Assembly (NCBI RefSeq): GCF_000621625.1
Contig: NZ_JHXV01000017.1
Span: 1 to 64,000, forward strand
DNA length: 64,000 nucleotides
Reading direction: 5' to 3'
Source of the DNA: Crocinitomix catalasitica ATCC 23190
Lineage (GTDB): Bacteria > Bacteroidota > Bacteroidia > Flavobacteriales_D > Crocinitomicaceae
Positions 8,594-18,358 of this stretch are shown piece after piece; the stretch's first letter is position 1, and the number at the start of each line of letters is the position of its first letter. Below the pieces are notes generated by a model, which made no database searches, had not been told where the DNA came from, and saw nothing but the letters and a program-made list of their open reading frames with translations. Both the position numbers and the translations under genes were made by a program.

Positions 8594-8646
8594 GGTTGAA
8601 AATTTAACATTTTATTCACATTTGTTAAATATTCAACCTTTTTTTT
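8594..8646 (+). terminator. Terminator of the S41 protease/DUF1573 unit
   Basis: A 16-pair stem with one mismatch (GGTTGAAAATTTAACA at 8594-8609 with TGTTAAATATTCAACC at 8623-8638) is followed by eight T. Confidence 0.85.
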
Positions 8647-8727
8647 ATAACTTTATCCTTTTAGACTGAAGACTAGAAATTTAACAAGAAATTCCTATTG
8701 TTCAGTCCTTAACTTTAATTTAATGAT

Positions 8728-11535
8728 ATGAAACAAAAATTTTTAATGACATTTGCTGCTCTCTCTATGTTTTACGGTGCTAATGCACAGTACTGTGGCG
8801 GAGGGCCAACATCTACAATTGATTCGAATTTAGAGTCTATTGTTCTAAATGGTGAAGAAGAAACTATTGACTTTACTTTAACTTGTCCAGGTTTAACTGG
8901 AATTCAAGATCAAACTGATTTAGTAGCTGACCTAGTAGCAGGCTCGTCGTATTCCGTAGATGTCACTTATGGAACCTGTGGGTCTGAATATAGTTTTGTT
9001 GGATCTGCGTGGATTGATTTTGATGGAGATGAATCTTTTGATGAAGACGAATTACTTGGCTCAATCGACCTTGAAGATGGCGGTGTTGTAACAGAAACTT
9101 ACGATTTCACTGTTCCTGTTGACGCTCTGAATGGTTTTACACGAATGCGTGTAATTCAATATGAATCAGGATCTCTACCTATTAATCCTTGTACAGGTTT
9201 TAACTGGGGATCAGCTGTTGATTTCTCAATTCAAATTACAGGAGGTTTTGGATGTCCAAGACCTTATGGGTTGGAGTTTTTAGAACTAACAACTACAACA
9301 GTTAATTTCGAATGGGAAACTGGAGGATCAAGAGATTGGGAATTTGCACTTTTACCTAGTGGAGACGATATCGATCTAGATGATTTAACAGAGGTTTCTG
9401 TTTTCCCAACTACAGGTGTTATAAGTGATTTAACGCCAAATACTGCATACGATTTCTATTTGAGATCAATTTGTGGTGAAGAAGTTGGTGACACTTCACT
9501 TTTCTTAGGTCCAATTACTTTTAGAACGCCTTGCGAAACAATTTCGGGAGATGACTTTTGTGAATCTTTCGAACCAGCTTCTTTATATGAAGATTGTTGG
9601 ACTGTTTTAAATTTAGATGGTTTAGAGGACACTTGGGATCTTGATTATGGATTCAATGCAAGAACTGGATCTCAGTCAGCTGGTTTTTATACAGATTACA
9701 ACGCCGGTGACAATGATGATTGGTTAATTTCACCTAAATTAAACTTAGACAGCCCTAAGTTTTTAAGCTTTTGGTACCGCGTACAAAGTGCGTTCGAACC
9801 AAACGACTTTGAAGTTCTTTTATCGACTACAGGTGCTGATCCAGAAGATTTTACAGAAACTTTAATGGAATTAAGTTCTTATGATAACATTGTTTATATT
9901 GATACATTAATTGATTTAGCTGCCTATGCTGATGAAGATGTTTATATCGCTTTTCACGTACCTTCTGGTGGATTGGATGGTTGGAGATTGTATTTAGATG
10001 ATATTTGTATTACAAATTGTCCTTCTTTGAGTGATCTTACTTTGAATTCTATCTCGGCTACAACTGCCGAATTTGAATGGCTTGCTGGAGGTGATGAAAC
10101 TGAATGGGTAATTGATTTTGGTCCAACAGGTTTTATACCTGGAGAAGAAGATCCTTACGGAGTTGCTACTACAATTGAAACTTTAACTGATCTTACTCCT
10201 AATAGCTATTACGACATTTATGTTCGTGGTATTTGTCCAAGTGGTGATTCCACTTTATGGGTAGGACCTTTATCTATACACACCAATTGTGAGACTTTTG
10301 ATAATCCAATTTTCTGTGAAGGTTTTGAAGTAGAATCAACAACACAAGACTGTTGGTCAGTAATTGATGTAAACGGCGACGGTGATATGTTTGATATAAA
10401 TTATGCATTAAATGCAAGAACTGGTTTAGAAAGTGCTGCACTCTATACTGATTTTAATGCAGGTTCTGATGACGACTGGTTGGTTTCTCCGCACTTAACT
10501 TTATCAGGAAATGAAGTAATGAGTTTTTGGTCGAGAGTTCAGAGCACATTTGAACCAAACGGTTTCGAAGTATTACTTTCAACAACAGGAAATAATCCTG
10601 AGGATTTTACAGAAAACTTATTAGAATATGCTGAATACGACAATATTGAATATGTATTAACTGAAATTGACTTATCAGCTTATACGGGTGATGTTTATAT
10701 CGCATTCCACGTACCTACAGGGTCTCCTGATGGTTGGAGATTGTATTTTGATGATGTTTGTTTTAACATTTGTAATCCAGCACCTGGTACTGATGGTGAT
10801 GTTGACGTATGTAGAGCTGACGAAGTTGTAAACTTAAACTTAGTTATTACACCAGGTGAAGAATTTGGTGAATGGACTTTCCCTGCTAATCCTACGTTAA
10901 TTACGGATGGATCAACATTTAACTATAGCATTCTACCTGTCGGAACGTATGAAGTTTTCTATACAGTTGCAGGTGCATGTTCTGTTGATTCTACTAGTGC
11001 ATTCATTACTGTATATGACGCACCTTTATCTGGTGAAGGAACTACACTAACAGTTTGTAGAAACCAACCATTTGATTTATTATCTGGTTTAACAGGAATT
11101 GCACAATTAGACGGAACTTGGATTTCTCCAGAAGGAACAGAATTAGATGGTTCAAACATCATCGCAACAAATGAGGCTGGAACTTATACATACACTTACA
11201 GTGTGTCAAATGGTGTTTGTCCAGACGAAGAATCGGAAATAACAGTAATCGTTGAAAATTGTGATTATTTATCAATTGATAATCAATTAGGAGCTTCTAT
11301 TTCTATCTATCCGAATCCGACAAATGGTATAGTAAATATAGCTTTAAATGGCGCTGACGAAGTATTCAATTATACGATCACTGATATTGCTGGTAGAACG
11401 ATTGGCCAACAAACCAATTCAATGTCGGGTAATTCAATCGTATCTATTGACTTAACTGATTTCGAAAATGGTATCTACTTAGTGAAATTATTTAATGGAT
11501 CAGCAGAACAAACTTTTAGAATCGTTAAAAACTAA
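8728..11535 (+). CDS. Large T9SS-secreted adhesin-like protein with GEVED, FN3 and choice-of-anchor modules
   Basis: This is a 935-residue surface protein. The order is: signal peptide (1-20, NAQ), a GEVED domain (about 60-172, AWIDFDGD..FDEDE), fibronectin type III (174-268), a choice-of-anchor J / cleaved-adhesin-like beta-sandwich (275-432), a second FN3 (432-525), and a second anchor domain (528-684, DDWLVSPHLTL). A Cys-bearing Ig/PKD-like part (684-850) and a T9SS type A sorting domain (862-935, YPNPTNG..) complete it. The two FN3-anchor units are internal duplicates. It is Asp-rich and probably binds calcium. It shares its N-terminal plan with the gene at 14528 and its C-terminus with the gene at 11780. 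Adhesion is inferred from domain types. Confidence 0.88.
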   Translation: MKQKFLMTFAALSMFYGANAQYCGGGPTSTIDSNLESIVLNGEEETIDFTLTCPGLTGIQDQTDLVADLVAGSSYSVDVTYGTCGSEYSFVGSAWIDFDGDESFDEDELLGSIDLEDGGVVTETYDFTVPVDALNGFTRMRVIQYESGSLPINPCTGFNWGSAVDFSIQITGGFGCPRPYGLEFLELTTTTVNFEWETGGSRDWEFALLPSGDDIDLDDLTEVSVFPTTGVISDLTPNTAYDFYLRSICGEEVGDTSLFLGPITFRTPCETISGDDFCESFEPASLYEDCWTVLNLDGLEDTWDLDYGFNARTGSQSAGFYTDYNAGDNDDWLISPKLNLDSPKFLSFWYRVQSAFEPNDFEVLLSTTGADPEDFTETLMELSSYDNIVYIDTLIDLAAYADEDVYIAFHVPSGGLDGWRLYLDDICITNCPSLSDLTLNSISATTAEFEWLAGGDETEWVIDFGPTGFIPGEEDPYGVATTIETLTDLTPNSYYDIYVRGICPSGDSTLWVGPLSIHTNCETFDNPIFCEGFEVESTTQDCWSVIDVNGDGDMFDINYALNARTGLESAALYTDFNAGSDDDWLVSPHLTLSGNEVMSFWSRVQSTFEPNGFEVLLSTTGNNPEDFTENLLEYAEYDNIEYVLTEIDLSAYTGDVYIAFHVPTGSPDGWRLYFDDVCFNICNPAPGTDGDVDVCRADEVVNLNLVITPGEEFGEWTFPANPTLITDGSTFNYSILPVGTYEVFYTVAGACSVDSTSAFITVYDAPLSGEGTTLTVCRNQPFDLLSGLTGIAQLDGTWISPEGTELDGSNIIATNEAGTYTYTYSVSNGVCPDEESEITVIVENCDYLSIDNQLGASISIYPNPTNGIVNIALNGADEVFNYTITDIAGRTIGQQTNSMSGNSIVSIDLTDFENGIYLVKLFNGSAEQTFRIVKN

Positions 11536-11576
11536 CAGTTCTTTTGTTTGAATATTGATTCATTCAAAACTTAATA

Positions 11577-11614
11577 AAAGCACCAACATTTATTTTTGTT
11601 GGTGCTTTTTTTTT
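11577..11614 (+). terminator. Terminator after the first adhesin-like gene
   Basis: An 11- to 12-pair stem AAGCACCAACA/TGTTGGTGCTT is followed by nine or more T. Its core CCAACA/TGTTGG recurs in the terminator of the next gene (14321-14357). Confidence 0.9.
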
Positions 11615-11757
11615 GAACAAGTCCCCATTTTAAAAATCAAAATCAATAAAAAACATACAACTATTCTCGGTATATCTAATTTTTAAAGTAATACCTCCAT
11701 ATGTTAAATTTTCTAAAAAGTTGTTAACCACGTGTTAATTTTTCAATTATAATAGTG

Positions 11758-11765
11758 TATTTTTG
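11758..11765 (+). promoter_or_regulatory. -7 promoter box (TATTTTTG)
   Basis: TATTTTTG fits TAnnTTTG and lies 14 nt upstream of the ATG at 11780, giving a leader of only a few bases. Confidence 0.4.
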
Positions 11766-11779
11766 TTAAAAAACATAAT

Positions 11780-14278
11780 ATGAAATTAAAACAACTACTC
11801 TTTAATGCAACTATCGGGTTGCTTGCCTTCCCGGCAATAGGTCAAACTATTTACGAGGAAGACTTTAACGATTCTGACGGCGGATGGACTGTAACGTCAG
11901 GTGTTGATTGGGAACACGGCACTCCTCTTAGTGCAAATATTAATCATGAAGGAAATCCTTGTGGAGGAGATGCATGGGTAACCAATCTTGACGGTGATTA
12001 TACAAACTCTGCAAATGCAGTAGTAGAATCACCAGCGATTGACTGTAGCGGTGCTATTGTCGATCCTATTTTAGCTTTTAACCTTAACTATATTACAGAA
12101 TCATGTTGTGATGAAGGTTGGGTTGAATTTTCTCTAGATGGAGGAGCAACATGGACAAAACTTATCGATGACGGAGACGCTATTGGTTGGTACAATGATT
12201 TAGGTAATGAATGGTGGGACGACTCAAACGATGGTTGGAGTGTTGTTTCTAACGTGATTCCAGGTGCTGCAGGAATGGCTGATGTTCGTATCAGATTTCA
12301 CTTCAGTTCTGATGGAAGTGTTGGAAGAGAAGGTTTCGGATTCGATGATATCGTAGTAGCAACTTTCTTCCAAAGTCTTACCATGAATGGTCAAACTAAC
12401 ATTAACTCAGGTTTAGTTTTAACGGATTCAGAAAACATTGAAATTTCTTTGACAAATAATACTGCAACAGATCTTACTGATGTTGAAGTATGTTTTGTAG
12501 TAAACGAAGAATTACCTGTTTGTGAATTAATACCAACTGTTATTCCTGGTGAAAACACTTATACTTTTGTAGGAACAGCTGATTTTTCTTTAGTAGGTGA
12601 TTATGAAATATTTACTTATGCTACAGCATTAAGATTTGATCCAAATCAATGTGATGATTCAGCATTAGTTGCGATAGAATTATATGATCCAATCGCTGAA
12701 TTCCCTTATGTGGAAAACTTTGAAGATGTTAATGCTTTCGATTATTCTGGTGTTTGGGAATACGGTGAGCCTCTTGAAGGATCTCCTTTCGATAATACCT
12801 TAGCTTGTCCATCAGATTCTATGGTAATGGGTACTGTAATTCGTGGTGATTATTTAAATAGTATCACTGATTACGTTTATACACCAATTTTTGATTTTAG
12901 TAGCTTTATTGCTGATCCTTACGTAATGTTCGATCTTTTTAGAAATACTGAAAGCTGTTGTGACGAAGCTTGGATGGATGTTTCAGTAGACGGTGGATTA
13001 ACATGGTCTAGAGTTGGAGCTGAAGGTTCTGGTTTTAACTGGTATAACGATGCGTTTAACCAGTGGTGGGATGGAGAAAGTGGAGGATGGGTTTATGCTC
13101 ACCACGAATTAACTGGTTTAGCTGGTGAAGAAAATGTTAGATTCAGATTTGCAATTAGTACTGATGGAAGTGTAACAAGAACTGGTATTGCTATTGATAA
13201 CTTTGTTATTCAAGAATCAATTCCATTCATTGTAGATCCTGCAACAGTTAGCTTAACAATGGAGTCTGATTATGTTCTTTGTGGATTTAGTAGCGTAGAT
13301 TATTTAGTTGCTGATTTCACGAATAATGGAGTAGATTCATTAATCGGTTTTACAGTTTGTTATGACATAGGTTATGGTTTGATTTGTGAAACACTTTTAG
13401 ATACAATTTTACCAGGTGAAATTTTCACTTATACTTTCGGAGATATCATTGACTTTACAGATGCTGCTTCGCATGATATCATCTTAACAATCTCTTCTGA
13501 TGATGACTTTAGAAGTTGTGAATTAAACTCTGTATTTACTTTAAGTACGCCGTTAACTCACTTGTCTGGAACAACAACAATAACTGATATTTCTTGTAAT
13601 GGTGAAGCTGATGGAGATATTTTCGTAAACCCTCAATTTGGTACTCCTGGTTATGGTGTGACATGGGACTCTGGTGATGCTGGATTTATTTTAGGAGATT
13701 TAGCTGCAGGTTACCATGTGTATACAATCACAGATGCTAATGGATGTGAATACACTGATTCTGCCGAAGTAATTGAACCTGACGCTATTACTTTAACTGC
13801 TGATGCAATAGATGAGTCTGAATTAGGAAACGGAGCAATTAACTTAACTGTTATGGGTGGTACTTCTCCTTATACCTTTGATTGGGACAATGACGGTACT
13901 GGTGACTTTGATGCACAAGATCTTACTAATTTAGATCCTGGTACTTATACAGTTATTGTGACTGATGCAAATGGTTGTACAGAAACTTTAACTATCTCTG
14001 TAGGTAGTGTTGTTGGTATCAATACTTTAAACGGTACAAATGTTGACATCTACCCTAACCCTACTAATGGTTTAGTAAATTTTGCTTTAACAGGTTCTGA
14101 CGAAATATTTAATTATACAGTTACTGATATTGCTGGTAAAACAATTGGTACACAAACCAATTCTATTACAGGAAATTCAATCTTATCAATAGACTTAACT
14201 GATTTCGAAAGTGGTTTATACTTAGTGAAATTATTCAATGAATCTTCTGAGCAAACTTTTAGAATCGTTAAAAACTAA
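11780..14278 (+). CDS. T9SS-secreted protein with duplicated MAM-like domains and SprB-type repeats
   Basis: This is an 832-residue secreted protein. A signal peptide (1-21, AIGQ) is followed by two copies of a MAM/immune-inhibitor-A-like beta-sandwich (about 22-200 and 308-480). Both carry the motifs SCCDE-W, DGG-TW, WYND..WWD and F-SSDGSV/ISTDGSV. CARDB-like linkers sit between. Residues 597-668 are a SprB-type repeat (ISCNGEADG..ITDANGC), a second weaker copy follows (669-745, VTDANGC), and the chain ends with a T9SS type A sorting domain (about 755-832). The SprB-type repeat links it to gliding or adhesin proteins. Its last ~60 residues are nearly the same as those of the upstream gene. 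Confidence 0.88.
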   Translation: MKLKQLLFNATIGLLAFPAIGQTIYEEDFNDSDGGWTVTSGVDWEHGTPLSANINHEGNPCGGDAWVTNLDGDYTNSANAVVESPAIDCSGAIVDPILAFNLNYITESCCDEGWVEFSLDGGATWTKLIDDGDAIGWYNDLGNEWWDDSNDGWSVVSNVIPGAAGMADVRIRFHFSSDGSVGREGFGFDDIVVATFFQSLTMNGQTNINSGLVLTDSENIEISLTNNTATDLTDVEVCFVVNEELPVCELIPTVIPGENTYTFVGTADFSLVGDYEIFTYATALRFDPNQCDDSALVAIELYDPIAEFPYVENFEDVNAFDYSGVWEYGEPLEGSPFDNTLACPSDSMVMGTVIRGDYLNSITDYVYTPIFDFSSFIADPYVMFDLFRNTESCCDEAWMDVSVDGGLTWSRVGAEGSGFNWYNDAFNQWWDGESGGWVYAHHELTGLAGEENVRFRFAISTDGSVTRTGIAIDNFVIQESIPFIVDPATVSLTMESDYVLCGFSSVDYLVADFTNNGVDSLIGFTVCYDIGYGLICETLLDTILPGEIFTYTFGDIIDFTDAASHDIILTISSDDDFRSCELNSVFTLSTPLTHLSGTTTITDISCNGEADGDIFVNPQFGTPGYGVTWDSGDAGFILGDLAAGYHVYTITDANGCEYTDSAEVIEPDAITLTADAIDESELGNGAINLTVMGGTSPYTFDWDNDGTGDFDAQDLTNLDPGTYTVIVTDANGCTETLTISVGSVVGINTLNGTNVDIYPNPTNGLVNFALTGSDEIFNYTVTDIAGKTIGTQTNSITGNSILSIDLTDFESGLYLVKLFNESSEQTFRIVKN

Positions 14279-14320
14279 CGGTAAAAATGTTTAAAACGTA
14301 GTTCATTCGAACTTTATTTG

Positions 14321-14357
14321 AAACGCCAACAATATTTTTATTGTTGGCGTTTTTTTG
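14321..14357 (+). terminator. Terminator after the second adhesin-like gene
   Basis: The stem AAACGCCAACAAT/ATTGTTGGCGTTT is followed by a T-run. It closely resembles the terminator at 11577-11614, which suggests that the 3' ends of the two genes were copied together. Confidence 0.9.
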
Positions 14358-14527
14358 TGCCCAATTCTTTAGTTTTTAAACTGATTATATAAAAGTAATG
14401 CCGAAAAAATTGCTTTATTAAGAAAATTACAATAATTTTAAAGTGTATCAAATTAAAACTATTCCTTTATTCTAAATGAAAAAAACGACAGGTAACCAAT
14501 CATTTATACTCAATATTTCAATTTGAT

Positions 14528-16567
14528 ATGAGACTTATAATTCTCTTTATTATAAGTATGACCATGGTAAGTTTTACTGGCCGATCCCAATATTGTATGG
14601 ATGCCGGACCAACATCAATTGAAGACAGTAATTTAAGTTCCTTTAATTTAATAGGTGAGTCTTTTGAAATAAATTATGAAGGCTGCCCTGGTGTAATTGG
14701 TGTTGATGACCAAACTGTACAAGTAGCAGACTTAATTAGCCTATCAACATATGTTTTTGAAGTTAATTGGGGAACTTGCAATAGGATTATTGATTGTGCA
14801 GGATCAGCTTGGATTGATTTTAATAATAATGATGAGTTTGAACCTACAGAACTTTTCTTTTCTCAAGAGAACTTTGAAGGAGGATTACTTTCTATTGAGT
14901 ATGAAATTACTATGCCATTTATGCCTACTGGTGATTACCGATTGAGAATAATGGAGATGGCGCACGGCGAATTACCATTAGACCCTTGTGCTACTTTTGA
15001 AAATGGTAGTATAACCGATTTCACCATCCGTATCATTGATGCCCCCTCTTGTCCAGCACCAAGTCGTTTAACTTTGGATGAGTTAAGTTATAATTCGGCT
15101 GAAATATCTTGGACTGAGGGTGGAGATGAACGCGAATGGTATATTGATTGGGGAATATCAGGTTTTGTTCCAGGAGAAAGCGATCCAAGGTCAACAATAT
15201 TTAGCTATCTTGAATTTATTGACCTCGAACCAAAAACAAGTTATGACTTTTATGTAAAAGCAATATGCGCTATAGGCGATTCTTCTATTTGGAGAGGTCC
15301 TTATACTTTTGAAACAAAATGTAGACCTGCTGTTTCGCCTTATTTCTGTGAAAATTTCGAAGATACCTCTGCCACATTAAACTGTTGGACAATTTTAAAT
15401 GAAAATGGTGATGGCGATGAATTTTCTTTAAATTTTACAGAGTATCCAAGGAGTGGTTTAAAATCAGCTGGTATCAATACTAATCTCAACGAAGGAAATA
15501 ATGATGATTGGTTAATATCCCCTCCAATAGAATTAACGGACAATGGAGCGGCTACATTCTGGGTTAAGGTCTCTAACAGTTTTGAACCAAATATTATGGA
15601 GGTTTTACTTTCAACAACAGGCACTGATCCTGATGACTTTACTGAAACAGTATTAGAAAGAGCAGTTTACAACAATTCAATATATGAAAAACATGTAATT
15701 GATTTAACTGATTATACTGGTGTTGTCTATATAGGCTTCCATATTCCGACAGATGGACTGGACGGATCAAAACTTTTTATTGATGATGTGTGTTTTGGTA
15801 AATGCATGCCAACACCTAGTGAAAATGACACTTTAGACATCTGTATTACAGAAGATTATTTAGACTTGCGAACAGTAATTGATATTCGAGACACTGATGG
15901 AGTTTGGACATATCAATGGGACCCTGATCGTGTTGTATCAGATCACTTTTTTGATATGACAGATATTGCAGCTGGGGAATATGAATTATTTTTTATCAGC
16001 GAAGGGATGTGTGATAAAGATACAACAATAGCATACGTAAGAGTATTAGAAGAATTAGATGGAAGCGGGGGAACCTTAACTGTATGTATGAAAGAGCCCG
16101 TAAATTTATTCTCTGGTTTAGTCGGAGTTGAGATTAATACCGGTGCTTGGACTTTCGAAGATGGTTCGCCTTTACCTACCCCACTCTTCGTAGCTCCAGA
16201 GGAAGTTGGTTCTACAAATTATTTATACACGTATGACAATGGTGCCTGTCCTGAAATTACTGTGAGCGTGACATTGATCATAGAAGACTGTAAATATGTT
16301 GCTATTGATAATATAACAGACGCCAAATTTATAGTATACCCTAATCCTGCAAGAGAATATCTATTTATTGAGATAAAGAATCATAACGTACCAATGCAAT
16401 TGGAGCTCCTTGACATTTCAGGGAAAACAATCTTACAATTAAACGAATCAAATTGGATATCTAATCAACTACAAATAAATATTAAAAACCTCACAGACGG
16501 GACTTATTTTATAAGATTGATAGATAACGAATCAGTTTATACCTCACCCATCATTATTTCAAAATAA
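14528..16567 (+). CDS. T9SS-secreted adhesin-like protein (GEVED, FN3, choice-of-anchor)
   Basis: This is a 679-residue paralogue of the protein at 8728-11535 with only one FN3-anchor unit. It has a signal peptide (1-20), a GEVED domain (about 50-172, AWIDFNNNDEFEP), FN3 (175-268), a choice-of-anchor J-like domain (275-430, DDWLISPPIEL and DGSKLFIDDVCFG), and a Cys-rich Ig-like region (430-590). It ends with a T9SS sorting domain (about 600-679, VYPNPAREYLF). This sorting domain is unlike the pair shared by the two upstream genes. The stop lies 3 nt from the end of the convergent MutS-like gene and no terminator is seen between them. Confidence 0.86.
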   Translation: MRLIILFIISMTMVSFTGRSQYCMDAGPTSIEDSNLSSFNLIGESFEINYEGCPGVIGVDDQTVQVADLISLSTYVFEVNWGTCNRIIDCAGSAWIDFNNNDEFEPTELFFSQENFEGGLLSIEYEITMPFMPTGDYRLRIMEMAHGELPLDPCATFENGSITDFTIRIIDAPSCPAPSRLTLDELSYNSAEISWTEGGDEREWYIDWGISGFVPGESDPRSTIFSYLEFIDLEPKTSYDFYVKAICAIGDSSIWRGPYTFETKCRPAVSPYFCENFEDTSATLNCWTILNENGDGDEFSLNFTEYPRSGLKSAGINTNLNEGNNDDWLISPPIELTDNGAATFWVKVSNSFEPNIMEVLLSTTGTDPDDFTETVLERAVYNNSIYEKHVIDLTDYTGVVYIGFHIPTDGLDGSKLFIDDVCFGKCMPTPSENDTLDICITEDYLDLRTVIDIRDTDGVWTYQWDPDRVVSDHFFDMTDIAAGEYELFFISEGMCDKDTTIAYVRVLEELDGSGGTLTVCMKEPVNLFSGLVGVEINTGAWTFEDGSPLPTPLFVAPEEVGSTNYLYTYDNGACPEITVSVTLIIEDCKYVAIDNITDAKFIVYPNPAREYLFIEIKNHNVPMQLELLDISGKTILQLNESNWISNQLQINIKNLTDGTYFIRLIDNESVYTSPIIISK

Positions 16568-16570
16568 CCA

Positions 16571-18355
16571 TCAAATTATTTCCATTTTTCTTAATAAGAA
16601 AGAAGCATTCATATTTTGACATATCCCATCCTTAAAACGGTAATCAAAATACAATTCGTCATTCACTATTTCAGCATCAAAGTATTTATTCTCTATTGCT
16701 GGATACGTTTCCGACAACTCACACAAGCTTAAATCATGCGTAGCAATAATACCCGTTGATTTAGAATTAACAAGTTTAGATACAAATTTGGCAGAACCTT
16801 CAGCTTTATCTTTACTATTCGTCCCTTTTAGAATCTCATCAAGAATGACAAAATAGGTGTCCTTTTTTAACGATTCTACAATAAATTTTAAGCGTTTCAA
16901 TTCCGAAAAGAAGTAAGACTCGTCATTTTGTAACGAATCGGATGTACGCATGCTCGATATTAATTTAATCGGTCGATAATTAAATTTAGTCGCACAAACA
17001 GGTAATCCAACATTCGCTAACACTATATTTATTGCTACTGTTCTCAAAAAAGTACTCTTACCAGCCATATTCGCTCCAGTAATGATTATAAAAGATTCCT
17101 TATCAATTTTAAAATCATTGTCCACTCTTTTCTCTTTAATTAATAGCGGATGCCCTAAATCTGCTGCTTCAATTATTATAGATTCATCTGAAACTAGCTC
17201 AGGATAAACATAATCAACCGAATTATAAGCAAAGTTCCCGAATGAATTATAAGCATCAAAAAACTCAATCACTTCAAACCAATTCTCAACAGTTTGTGTA
17301 TGACTTTTGATCCAATTTTCAATTCTAAATGCATACTTTAAATCCCATAGAAACAAACCATTTGCAAACAAAGCAAACAGTATATTATTCCTTTGATCCA
17401 AACTATTCAATTCTTTAGATAATTGTCTCAATACAGCAGATGCTTTCTTTTCGCCACCGTAAATATTTTTCTTAGCTTTTTTTAATAAATCTGCTTCAAA
17501 ATCTTCATTCTCTACTTGATCTAATAATTGGCTATATTGTGTAAAGGTTCCAGTCATTGCAGACGTTGAAGAATACAAATCATTTATTTTCTTCAAATAA
17601 ACACCTGTAATAAATAATCCTCCGAAAAATGAAACCAAGACAAACCCAATTTCAATTACCGAAAACAAATACAACCCAAACAACGTTACAGAAACTAATG
17701 AATAAACTGTCGGCAGATATTTAAATAAATTGGGGATTTTAGATTTATAATCTCTGAGCCAATTCAATATAGTATCCGATTTAATTTCAGTTTTAATCAA
17801 CGCCCCAATCGCCTGATAATTTTGCCTCCAGTCAATCTTCTTGGAGAGTTCTGCAATGGCTTCTTGTTTTAATTTAATATCTTCCAGCAAATTGCTGTTT
17901 AATATCTCAGCTAATAATTGCTCTCCTTTTAATGTACTTGTTCGATTGATCATTTGAAAAACAGATCCCTTTCCAAACAAATCAATATCTTGATTATAAT
18001 CGTGCAATTCCGATAAATACGTTAACCCCTCTTTAATACCGTCAAAATTTCTGTTAATCACATTGATTTCTAATTTATTTAAAGTTAAAAGTTGAACAAC
18101 TTTACTTTTTTCTCGCCTTTTATTTTCATTTTTAGAAACTAAATACAAGAATAAAACGATTCCTACTAAAAGGCTAATAAATATTGAGCGTGTATCGTCA
18201 ATTAACAGATATACAGCTAAACTCGTCAACAAAAAAATTGAGATCCGTAATAGACCAAAAACCAATAATTGTTTTTTTATTTTGACCAGTTGTTCTTCAA
18301 GATTCTTACATTTAGCATTGTAGTAATCTTCGGGGTTATAAGACATGTTATTCAT
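16571..18355 (-). CDS. Membrane-anchored MutS-like ATPase
   Basis: This is a 594-residue protein with a C-terminal MutS-type ABC ATPase domain. Walker A is GANMAGKST, followed by TFLRTVAINIVLANVGLPV. A signature region is RTSDSLQNDESYFFSELKRL, Walker B is YFVILDEILKGTNS, and the H-loop is ATHD. Unlike canonical MutS it has hydrophobic pairs near residues 33-70 and 215-252 that look like membrane helices. It lacks the N-terminal mismatch-reading domain, and no Smr domain as in MutS2 is seen. It is therefore a MutS-related protein of unknown role rather than the repair enzyme. The SDR gene ends 3 nt upstream, so the two are probably co-transcribed. A second ATG exists three codons in. Confidence 0.85.
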   Translation of the reverse strand: MNNMSYNPEDYYNAKCKNLEEQLVKIKKQLLVFGLLRISIFLLTSLAVYLLIDDTRSIFISLLVGIVLFLYLVSKNENKRREKSKVVQLLTLNKLEINVINRNFDGIKEGLTYLSELHDYNQDIDLFGKGSVFQMINRTSTLKGEQLLAEILNSNLLEDIKLKQEAIAELSKKIDWRQNYQAIGALIKTEIKSDTILNWLRDYKSKIPNLFKYLPTVYSLVSVTLFGLYLFSVIEIGFVLVSFFGGLFITGVYLKKINDLYSSTSAMTGTFTQYSQLLDQVENEDFEADLLKKAKKNIYGGEKKASAVLRQLSKELNSLDQRNNILFALFANGLFLWDLKYAFRIENWIKSHTQTVENWFEVIEFFDAYNSFGNFAYNSVDYVYPELVSDESIIIEAADLGHPLLIKEKRVDNDFKIDKESFIIITGANMAGKSTFLRTVAINIVLANVGLPVCATKFNYRPIKLISSMRTSDSLQNDESYFFSELKRLKFIVESLKKDTYFVILDEILKGTNSKDKAEGSAKFVSKLVNSKSTGIIATHDLSLCELSETYPAIENKYFDAEIVNDELYFDYRFKDGICQNMNASFLLRKMEII

Positions 18356-18358
18356 TAA

